Positions 36,901 to 48,900 of a stretch of 64,000 bases of DNA are shown here, in pieces. The notes beneath the pieces are model-generated. The model did not search any database. It saw nothing but the letters and a program-made list of their open reading frames with translations, and was not told the origin of the DNA. Positions within the stretch are counted from its first letter, which is position 1. The number at the start of each line of letters is the position of its first letter. The stretch comes from Nemopilema nomurai (lineage: Eukaryota; Cnidaria; Scyphozoa; Rhizostomeae; Rhizostomatidae). The position numbers and the translations under genes are program-made. The stretch covers positions 1,181,731 through 1,245,730 of the forward strand of contig ML133442.1 in the NCBI GenBank assembly GCA_003864495.1, read 5' to 3'.

Positions 36901-39900
36901 TCCCTGTACTTCGCGGCGCATTCAGGAGAGCCAGGCCATAGCACTGTATTCTCCTTCAAAAGAACCGGGCAGAAGTGCTTTGTGTCACCAAAAGGCTTTC
37001 GCTTTTCCTTGTTGAAAACATCTTCTTCCTCAGCTTCATCGTCAAGTTCTTCTTCATCAGCAGCCAAGTCTTCTTCTTCTTCATCTTGGTCCATGCCTGT
37101 GTATTCCCAACCTGTGTGCTCAAATTGAGCTGCAAAACAATACACGGCATCACATAAGATTCCAGAAAGTAGAAGGAATATTTGGATCTATTGAAAGCAC
37201 TAACGCTCCAATAAATGGAAATTCGTAGCATTCGTAGCAAATGTGTCATCCCTGTATAAAGCTTCATATCTCATGTGGCAACGACTAAATTTGCAAACAA
37301 AGCTCATTGCACTACCTTCTAGACTGGTGATTGCCTCTTTTTCTATGCCATCTTCGTCCTGTGCGCAGTCAATAAGGAAAGGCTCGAGGTTGTTAACACT
37401 CCGCAAAGCGCCTTGAAGACTGGTCCAATTCTTATCGAAGTCAACTATCGCTGAACGCTGCGCATCCAACTGGGGTGATTTCGGCGGCATTTCATCGCCA
37501 TCCAGACTCATCTCTTCTGAGGTATTGGCATTTGTGGCATCATCTAAAATGCAGAAAGCAAAAACATAAAACCGTTACTCTGAAGGTTGCAGGAATCTGT
37601 AATTCGAAAGCGTCTTGACCTCGATGAGACGATAATCATGACCAGAAAATCAATCGCATTCAGCATCTATATAGAAACCGAGGTAATTCGTGTGACTTTT
37701 AGACAATCAGAGCAGTGGATATTACCTTCTTTACTAACTTTGTGCCATCTCTTCAACAGAATTTCCGCTCCTTCAGAGTTGTCCTTCAAGCAGATGAGAT
37801 TGTCAGGGAGGATTCCCCGCTCGACCATGATATTGAACTGCTCGCGTGTATGTGGAAAATTATCCAGAATCCATCTGCCAGCACTAGTCACAAAAGTAAC
37901 CAATTATTTTTTCGTTTGAATAAATCAATTTAAAGCTACTAAATGGAGAAGAAGAAACTAAAGATAAGCCGAAACTTTTTCCTTCCAGAAAACGTGCATG
38001 GCGTCTGCTAAAAGCAATCTCCCACTTGCTTAGGTTTGGTGTCCTTTATCTCCATAGCTCCTATTCGAAGGCTGGTCCCTCGCAACGAGAAACCTTTCGC
38101 TCATTCTTTATATCGTCTTCATTATTCATTGTAAAATTGTTTACTGATAATCTTATGCATGTGCGTTCTGTTCATAACGTCATAACTGATGTCAACACAA
38201 CATTCGAATTTTTTGTCATGACTACTATTTACGTTGTGTCGATGGCTGTTTGTAGGGCAATCACTATTCTCACTGTTGGATATTACCGAGGAAAACCCCC
38301 CAATGAGCAGTCACCTTGTTCTGCAGCCTGATCCAAAATCAATTTCTCTCTTTATATTTTCATGGTATTCAAAATTGATCGAAAGGGTTCTAACTGCAGC
38401 TGTGCTGATTTTTCCCAGCTTTCAAGGCTACACTGAACGTTGAATATTATCAAAAGCAGCTTACATTGGTCCTAGTGGATGTGATTTCTGAAGTTCGTTA
38501 TAATGATCATGTATCGCATTTTCAAGCATCTCCACGCATTCATCGGCTGACATCGATACATCTCTCTTTGTCGCTTCTGCTACTGCCTCTTCGACCATTT
38601 TGACAACCTGGAAATGTGCGAATTGTATGAAATGAGAAACATTGAAGTCAAGAATTTGGAATTACCTATCTCAGTGTTTGGACATCTTGGTGCTTGAGTC
38701 GAGCTTAAAAGATGGCCTCACCAACAAGTCAAGATGATTCATTCTGTTCAATTGGACAGATTTGGGATTTTGGCTTCAACTAAAACAATAGCAGCAAGCC
38801 GGCTATCAGGACGTTTTACAATTCCAACGCCATTCTGCAAATTAGTCAGTTCTTTGGCAGCCAGATTTATGCCACCGTCGATGGCCTTGATGCAAAATAT
38901 GCCAAACCTCTCATATAGATACTAAAAATTCTAAATCTGCATTAGAAGGGAAAGTAGCTACTTCCAAACAAGTTTATCTCACATCTCAGATAACTGAGAT
39001 ACATTAAAAAAATTTTGCCAATCTTCTGAGAACTGAAATTTCACCAATCTTCTCTTACCTGTGGATGTTTCTCATCAACAATCACATCCTCAATGACTTT
39101 TTCACTTGCATTCGAATACTTCCTAGGCTCTTCCTCGTACTGCTTCTCAGAATTGTCCGCTTCCGCCTCATCTATAACATTCCCCTCCATTGCGTCATCT
39201 TCCGCTTCTTCTGGTGGTGTTGCATCTTGGCCTACTTTCTCCTCCTTTTCATCATCTGATTTATCTTCTGCTTTTTGCTTCTCATCACTGCCATCCGCTT
39301 CACCATCTTTTTTATCCCCATCACCTTCGGGACTTTCTACATCCTCCTGTCCAACTTCCGCATCACTATCCTCGCTTTTCTTGTCTTCATCTAAAATACA
39401 ATTAGCTTAGAACTTGGCAGGAATAAGACTTTAAATACAGGATAACAATGCAAGATGAGATCTGTTCATCCATTGATTACAATGAGTAACAACTGTATCG
39501 CATGGAACATTCAAATTTCTTGTTGGCAGAGGCAAAAAGGTTAGAAGCTGGCTACCTTCTTGTAGCTTTCTGGCCTGCTCAGCAGCAAGTTTCTCTTGTT
39601 GAACAATGGCCGTTACTCTTGCAATCGCACTCTCTAGTGCTTCAGTTCTCACATCTTCCAACAATTTCGCCATCTGGGCTTCTTTGCGAGGTTTAATCAT
39701 AGCGTCCACATCAAAAACCTAGATAAACAACATAAATAGGACATGTAATGTACCCTATGCAAATATCAAATCTTGCAAAAAGTTGACTGTTCTCCTTGGA
39801 GCTACATCTGTCAGCGGCAATTCGCATCCGAATTGAGATTTCGTGCTTTGCTGAGAATTTTTAAGGAGAGTTTTTATAACATGGAACGAAGTGGGTAACT

Positions 39901-42900
39901 AGCTGTAAATGCTTACGGTAGTTACTTAAACAATTGCACATACTGTAAAATAAAAACGCTGGCAAATTAAAAGATGTCATTTGTAAAATTCTTTTTTCCT
40001 CGCAATTCTGGAGTTTTTAAAATTTTGTAACACTGAAGAAATCAAAACCATGACACGACAAATACAAAAAGCTTCAAATCGCCATTCAAAAGACTAAAAG
40101 GGAATTCTTACAGAGATCGTTGTAACAAAGACACCAAAAATAAGGTAACCCTGAAGGCCACCCACCTTTGCACCGTACTCCGTAGCAATACGCTTGGCTA
40201 AGGTAGTCTTTCCAGAGAGCGGTGGACCCACAATGCAAAGTTTGCACGGATTTTTTGGCATCGGACTCATAATGTATCTTCGAGGATTCCGCATGAACTT
40301 TTCTAAGGCATCCATTGTAGACATGACATACAGCTTATCAAGGAAACTGCAATACGACGAAAAAATGCTTGAAGGTATATCTATAAAATTGCGACTTGTT
40401 GGGGGCAATACAGCGCTGAAATAAAACTATGATGCAGTGGACCTAAATAACTCGATTCCTAAAGCCTGTTTCACCCACCCTCATCATAATATGAGAAATT
40501 ACAACACGACATAGCAGTGCAATTCCGCCCTGATTTTGGCACACAACTTGCCTCCGAGAAAAGCAAGTGTCGGAAAAAGACGTCAATGTGCAATGATAAC
40601 CCATGCTGATGGTATTACCTAACTGCGAACTGTGGACTGCCCTGGACAATGTTCCCCTCGTACAGAGCAACCGGACACACCCGCCCCCACCGGCTTCTTC
40701 TCCAACGGAAGCCTGGCGCAAGGCTCTCCGTAGCTGCAAGCGTCCGCAACAAGTCATCCGTCTCAGTGTCGTCAGGGATCGTATCCTGGTCTTCGCCCCC
40801 CTGCAGCCGAAGGGGAACAGCGACGCGACTGGTCGCCATGCTGTCTAGCTTTTGAAGCAGTCCCTAAATTTGAAAGGACACAATGAACATTTCTATACGC
40901 AATGACACACAATCTCAAGCTGGACCTTCTCATGGTGGGATGAAGATGCTTATCGATAAAGGCTTGATAGTTATTTAGGCTAAGTAGGGGCTTGTAGTTA
41001 TTTGGTGAAGTGAAGCAATTAACCAGTACTTCAACAATCTTCCAAACATAGATAATGATCAGCGGTTTACGTCATTTGTGAGAGCATCTTTTCCTGGACA
41101 GTGGATTTGTCAAAAACTTTAACAAGAGGGCAAGGAGTTCAACCGCTGGGCAATGTAGTGAGCCATCAAACACTAAAAGAACGTCATTGTTTCACGACAT
41201 TCAACAGCTACGACATTCAACAACCACATCTACAAGACTCGTATTGTGACTAAACTGCATTTTTAAAGCACCAAGCCAAAAAAATAAAAAATAAACAAAA
41301 ATTGTTTATTTAGGATGCCTTACGTGCCTTGATCAAGTGTTTCATCGGCATATTTGCATCAAGCTCAATAACCTTTTGCCGCTCATGATTACCCATGTAG
41401 TCCTGAAATGCAGATGAGTAAAACATGCATTTATTTACATCAACACAATACTGTCATTTTAACAAGATTATGACATATATATGTATTTAATTACTGAATT
41501 GAGATTATGGTCGCAAAGTGAGACCCTGTTTACACGAGGGAAATGGAACCGTTCCGAAAACTAGCGCAAATGGGCGTTGCGTTTAAACGAGAATTGTTGG
41601 AACCGTTCCATTTGGCTCCCGTGTAAACGGGCAGAACCGCTTGGCACCGAGCCAAATGAGAATGCACAGGAAACGAGAGTATTCTTGCAATGGTGTGGAG
41701 CCTAATAAAATATAATCTCTAAAACATTTGTAGGTTTGTTACTGCTTATTGAAAATCAATTTTTTTTGTTTCTAGTTCGATAAATCACGATGGATCGAGG
41801 CTTATTTATTTTTGATATTTTTGGATGGGGGCTTACTCGAGGGGGGGGGCTTATAAAATTTCTTGAAACATTCACATAAAAAGAATTTATTTCTTTTCAT
41901 AATAACCTAAAAGGATAAAAATAACCTAAGTATAAAGTAACATTTGATTAAATTATTAACAAAAATGTAAATTTTTGTGTTAATTCACTAAAATGCCAAC
42001 GGCAACCTCAGGAGTCAAAAATCAACAAACCGAGGGGGGCTTATTCGAGGGGGGGCTTATTGAAAATTTGTTGTTCTAGGGCATGGGCTTATTCGAGGGA
42101 GGGGCTTTTTCGAGGGAGGGGGGCCAATTCGAGGATTTACGGTATGAGTGCAAGGATGTTTTAAGACGGCGTGGAATTTTAAGACGTTTGACCACAATGA
42201 AATGGTTAAGCCAGAGCATGTTACTCCTCCCTTGAAACAATGTTGGGGCCCCTGAGCGGAGCCGTTTGGAACCGTTCCAAGGTTCTCGTATAAACGCGAG
42301 CACGAAATATTTGAAACCGTTCCATTTTCTCCCGTGTAAACAAGGTCTGACATTGAAACGAAAATATAACGCAATTTTCCAGGATAAAAATGTTACTATC
42401 AACTTGAGAGTTGATTTCCAGAGCTGTTACTGCCTCGTGATGTCATCCATAAAAGGACTTCACCCTACCTTACTGTGCCATCTTGTACCTCTAGCATCGT
42501 CATAAAAATTTCATGAGAAAAATCGATTTCAAAGGTGTCAGATGGCTTATACCTTGTAGGCACCCAACAAAATTCCTGGAATTAAATCGCTCGATCTTTT
42601 TAACCCCTTGAGAACATCCTTCGAGGAACATCACCAAACCATGTAAAAACTTTATCATCAGCTATTAGAAATCTCTTTTAGAATCGCTCGATACAATATG
42701 GCAGTTGATGGTGGGTCAGCATTAATAAATGCCATGACGCATTAGGGGTGTGTTGGTAAGTAAAGGGAGAGTGATGGGTGTGACGTAATAGTGAATTACA
42801 CATTGACACCTAAGAAAAATTGAAGGACTGTCGAAATGGGATGCGAAGATATAATCAAAATATAGACTGTTAGAGAGAATTAAACCATTAAAATATGGAT

Positions 42901-45900
42901 AGAATTTCGATATAGACCGTTAATGTAATTTCTGACTCGAGTAGCTTTTTGCAAAACTGTTTGCGACATTGTATTCGTCTACAAAGCGAAGTTGCCTGGC
43001 TAAAACATAAGCCGAATCATTCACAAGCAAGCTCCGTGCACTCAATACCTCAACTTTTCTCAGCAGAACTTCTTTATACAGTTTGACATCTGCGTTCATG
43101 TTTTCCTCAAAGTCCTCTGTTCTTGGCATCAAACGATCCAACAAATCCGGAGCCAGCTCTTGGGTTTCTTCAAGGTCAGATAGATCCTGCGAACAACAAA
43201 GAAAGGGTACATTACCAGCAGCAGCAAAACAAATATTTCCATTCTATATAACATCAAAAACCTTGGTATTTCCATGTGTCTCACTTTGGCAATAAAGCAC
43301 AATTCCCATCCCGTTCACTATATGAGGGCAAAGTCTTGACATTTTGCCATTTGCCTTGACTTTTTTCTATTTATCTTGCACTTATATTTAGTTTTTCGCG
43401 CATTAATTGTTATTATTAATTGTTTCAGTTATCTTTATTATTGCCAAAAATATAAGTCATTTGCGTGCAGCTAGAATTTGTTTAGGGAGAAGGACCTTCA
43501 CATTACTCGCTGCCAGTTTAGATTCATTTCAGGAACTTTGCCTGAGTTATTGTTTAGAATGAATTAAAATGTAGCTTTCATATTTTACCACTCCAAATCT
43601 GAACTGGAAGGCTAAACGGTAAACCTTATAATTGAAATTGATTCCCTCTCACAGAAAATGGAACGAAAAGAAAATTCCATCTCACAATTCTCTTAACACG
43701 TGAAGGAATGTGTGCGATGCATACGAATAACTGCTTTAATTACTCCCGTCCTATTCACCTCAACTAATATATCAGAACTATCATGATTATCCCTGTTCAT
43801 GTTATGATATAACGGATTGTAAAGCACAGTTCCCAAGCGGCATTACATGATACTCTTTAGGCTCTTGTCGCGTCTTTACAAATTAATCGTTTTAGGCAAC
43901 TTCGAGGAGAGACATCACTCTCATTCTCTCAAACAGTTGATTATTTTTACTCGATTAAAAGTTGACAGGCATCATCAAAAGAGGATCGAGAGACATTACA
44001 AACAACCAAGATGAGCAGCAAAAATGTCTAGAATTCGCACTGTGAATGCTCCGATAATACACGAGGTAAGGCGAAACTGGAGAATCTATATCTATCCGAT
44101 CTTTGATGGAGACCAGAAGTCCCATTCACCCAGAGACATCTACCGTAATGCTTCGATTAAACGGGCATTTATTAAATACTTTTAAACATTGGGAGACTTC
44201 TATTAATGCGGTAGGCGTTTAAAAGAGGAGGCGATTATTGAAAAATTGAAATGGGGGGCTTTCATCTAGGGGCGTTTAATTTAGCATTACGGCATTGATT
44301 GGCACTTTGATAGGATGAAACCGGTTGGGTTGCTAATACCGTCAAGGATAACATCGGGATAGATTTCTATTCTAAACTTGTGCCTAAAGTCATCATTGCT
44401 CAAAATATCCCCGAGTAACACTCGAAAGACAACAAAATAGGCGAAAGTCAAGCTTGCACCGATGCCAAAGTATAAAAAGGCAAATTTTCTTCCTGGATAA
44501 GAGCCAGTTGTGAAGCTACTTCATAAAGCTATAGCATTTCAATGCCTTGGGCGATTGCGGAATTCCTATTTAAGGCCTTGAACGATAGACATAGGCGGAG
44601 AACAGCAATTTCGAATTCTATTTGCCATTCGCATAACAAGACTAACGATCAAGCTTCGAGAGGTCATCGTGTTTCACAAAGCGGAAGTCAGTGGCACTAT
44701 AATTGACATCGCAGCCAACCGAAAGGTCATCTTCTATTCCCATCTTTCTGACTTTCTAGCCAGTCTTTCTTGATGCTGTACGCATCAGGCAGCTATTGTT
44801 TTTTTATTTTCCTTTGTAACAGGTCCCAAGTCTCTAACAAGCAATGTATTGAAAAGCAATAAGCACAAAGCCCTATGCTAGCAATTGACCAACGTTGATG
44901 GAAATCTTTCCGTAGAAGTAAATGCAGACAGAGCATAAGGTGGACGTTGAAGCAAAGTAATCCACTGATTTGATATGTTGGTGTATATATGTAAATGTAT
45001 ACATTTTTACGTTGGTATATCTATTACTCTAGTGGTAAAGCTACTGTTACCTATATTGAAATACCCAAAGATATACTATAATTTGCATTTGCTTTATAAT
45101 CTGTAGAACCTTACCAATTACTCGTTGCCAAAAAAGAGCTACCGTTTAAAGCCATACTTGCACAAGGGATGCTTTTCTAGCTCCCAAAAACATTATGCAA
45201 TATTCATAGCCATTATGCAATATTCATAGCCATTATGCAATATTCATAGCCATTATCAAATGTTAAATAGGGGAGGCAATTTGGTAGAATGACTTTGACT
45301 CTTTCAGGCCACTCTGGTGGTTTCGAGGCAAACCGCTGTGTGTACCAAATCGTTGAAGCTCTGTTTGTAGTCTGTAGTGGCTGTCTAACATGGTTTTATA
45401 CTCATTGACACAACAACGAGAGTAAGAAAGAGGATTTACAAGAAATAATGACCATTCATACACAAGATTTAAACATTTTGCACTAAAGTGACTTTTTGGA
45501 TGATTTTTTCCACATCGCTAGCAAAGAGTGCAATAGCATCCCTGGGTTGTGAAAAATAAATGGGGGAGTGGTCACGTTTTAACTACTGGCTGTGCAGCTG
45601 TATTTGTCTATAGTTAATCAAAGTGAACATCAGTGTTTAACTTCGAAATCAACCCTCCAATCAGGCTTTCGCATCTAATATGTGGAACGGTTTAGGTGAA
45701 ACCCTAAGAGATACTCGATGTAGCTTACACAAACCCCATATCATTGAAGATCACATGCCTAGTGAAAAAGTGAGAAAAAGACGAGCAAGCATGCATGTTT
45801 GGAGCAAAAGAAGCAAAAATGAGTCGCTTTAAAATCTATTGTGCAAAGTAATATCGTTTTACAAATTAAAGATGAAGAGGCAATGACAAAGCTAAGAAAC

Positions 45901-48900
45901 ACAACTCAGATGCGCAGTTACGCCAGGGAAACATCTCTCGGGCTAGACTTTCTTTCCCATCCCTGTCTTATTTTGCGTAAATGCGATGCAACACATGGTA
46001 GTGTAAGTACCACTTTCAGGAACAACACCAATCCTGGGAGTAGCGGCTGAAAGAAAACGGCAGGGGGGACGCCGTAGGGCCAAAACTTGAAATTGGCAGG
46101 GTCATACACCCCGAAAGCATAAACGGTGACGTGCAAAAAGGCAAAGAGAAGCAACAGGTAGCCAAGCTTTGATTGCACGAAATCCCATTCTTTCCAGGAC
46201 ATAACTTGATTTACAGACGGGAGCGAAGTGATTCCGAGAATAATGAAGAGTGTCATGGCCAGAACTGCAAACAGAAGGGAGACTTCGGCGTTCCAGTGGA
46301 AGTGGAAATAGACGAACTGACTTGTTCCGGGGATTGGCACGACTTGAGACATGTACTTGACATACTCACCGGCAAGGGCAAGGCATGACATGCAGGCGTG
46401 CATGCCAGCGAAGGCGAGAGCAAACAGGCCAAGCTCTTTACGTGACTTCATCCAGCTGTCGAACCAGAGTGGGAAGCGACTGTACTTGGTGCCTCTGTGC
46501 AATTGGATGAGACCTGCAATGCAGCCTGGTAGATACACGAGCGAGAGCAGCCAAAGGGCCGTCCAGCAAAGCAACCGATTGCTATGGTACAAAGAAACGT
46601 TTCTAGCCACTTTTGCAGGGGCCTCTGACAGCAATTCTCTTACGTAGTAATAGATCATTTCAATGGTCAACAAACAAAGAGTGATCAAAGATGCTGTCCT
46701 CCACGACGGGAAAAGCCGCAGTGGAACTTTTTCCAAAACCTTCGCTGCACGAAGATGGCCTCTATCCACGGCGGTGAAGCCCATGTCTTGCGCTATTTGC
46801 ATGACAACTCGCCTTCCTGGAGCATCGTCTCCACAAACGAACACGTTGCGACTGGCACCGTAGATGTCATTTTCCATTGCCCAGCCAGAAACGGTATTGA
46901 AGGCTTTGACGACGCGACTCGAAGGCAGTAGAGCTGCCAGACGCAAGGCGTGGCATTCATCCGACGCACTCTCTGCATTGCTGACGTCAATGACGATCTT
47001 GTCCTTGAGGCAGTGCTGGAGGTCAAACTTGGAAGCATCGTACGCGTGTGCTGGGATGGACAGGAGGACAACATCGGCCTGGCTAGCCGCATCTGAATAC
47101 GTCGCGATTCTTCCGGCCAAGTCTGCATCTCCAGCATGCCTCTGGGGGGACCGCGACCCAATGACGAATGGGATGCCAACAGCATCAAGGCGGGCGGCGA
47201 ATGCTCTTCCGTAGTTACCGTAGCCGATTATGCAGATCGTGTTGTGATGCTGCGCTGACTGATCGCAGTTGTTTTGGTGGGAGAAACAGTTGGCGCTCCT
47301 CTCGACGCCATCATTCTCTACCTTATTGCTGTTCGGGTCGACAGGATTCAGCGGCATGAGCTCTTGAGCAAGACCACTCTCCATTTTGCCGCAATATCAG
47401 GACTGCTGCTATTCACCCAGGCTAACAAGCACCTTCGCCTTGGCATGAAATTGGAAACTCAGGCCGTTCAGTCAACTTCGACACCGCGGCCAAGTCTAGT
47501 CAGCTGTGACCAACAACTAACCTCGTCATTCGGCGGGACAATGCTTTTGTCGTGCAAACAACAATTATACTCAGACTGTGACCGTGTTTGTCTAACCCAT
47601 TATCCTTGGAATGTAAAACCCACCACAGACTTTTGTCTTTGAAAGACAAAGATTTTTGTCTTCGAGTAATCCGCACACGGAAGACTTGTTTAATTTCGAA
47701 GAATGTCTATGAAAAACAAAGACAAAAATTTTTGTCTTTGACAAGCGCACACGGCCGATTTCTGTCTTTGGAAGGCAAAAGACAAAATCTTCGTCCTTCA
47801 AAGACAAAAATCTGCCTTGTGCGGTGGGCTTAAGCAATGGCCGAGTGAAACCGCGTCGTTGTGTGAAACCTCGTTTTCGTTTTATGAAATATCTGGTCTT
47901 TCGTTTCCCTTACGAAGTGACAAAGTATTTCGAGGAAAAATTAATAAACCTTTGACGGGGTCGGGGGTCGGTGGTGCAATTCGACTTGCAGCACCTCTTT
48001 TTAGGAGGAAAAGTTGTTGCTGTGGCATGATCCGAACAAAGAGCCCTTCTACCTGCCATAATATTGGCAGCAAGAAGAATGCGCATGAATCTAAAGGCAT
48101 ACATTGTGCTGTTGCAAAAGAGACCCTATATAATAAGGTCCATGATGATGATATCGATACAGGAAGCCAATGAAAACCCAACATCATAAACAAACTTTCA
48201 GATCCTAGGAGATGACTTTTAAGCAAAGCCCCGATATGATCAAACCATGTTTAACGCATGACTCTTATTGTGGTACGGCTGAAATGTGACCGTGTCGGCC
48301 CAGAGGTACGGTGGGCCATTTTGATAAGTCGCGTTGCGTCGAATCAGACAAAATTGGTCTGGCTGTGGTTATAAGCATTACCTATAAGCGGAAAACAATG
48401 AGCAATTGGTATACACTTGGGTTAATACAAACAAGGGTTAAAAATAGTGGATTACATTTATAGCACGCCAGTACATCACATGCTTTTGGTTAAAACCTGC
48501 CAAAAAGTGCACAAATAATACGAAATGGCGACGATGACGAACAAAATTTTAGACAGCAAGGAGAACAATGCAGATGAAAGTTTCAAAAGGTCAGGTAGCA
48601 ATGTGCAGTTGTTGCCTGGAACTACAAGGGACAAAGTATCCCAGGCAACATAGAACTTAGATTGGGCGAAGAGTAAGCCCAGATACAGCAAAACTGCAAT
48701 CAATATGTCCTTAAAGAGGAAATGAAACCAAATTTTTTATTTTAAATTCTGAATCCCCGTAATGAATTACCTTATAACCCAGAATTTCAATGTGTTTAGA
48801 GAAATTTTGGCTAAACTACGAGGACAATACTGACTTCAATTTTTCAATCAAAAAGTGGCACCGGTGCGCCCTGTTTAACTAGCCTCGTTTTGAATGTTGT

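Noticed and set aside
39093..39410. Ser-rich plus-strand frame opposite AK9
   Set aside because: Shadow of the Glu/Asp-rich AK9 exon 39390-39059.
42926..43046. Continuation of AK9 exon 8 to the stop at 42920
   Set aside because: A donor after KVE (GAG/GTATTG) joins in phase to the next exon with AK9-like sequence, so the remaining open frame is intronic.
47882..48226. 114- and 118-codon overlapping frames upstream of STEAP
   Set aside because: Frames on both strands overlap each other; no recognisable domain and no splice structure.
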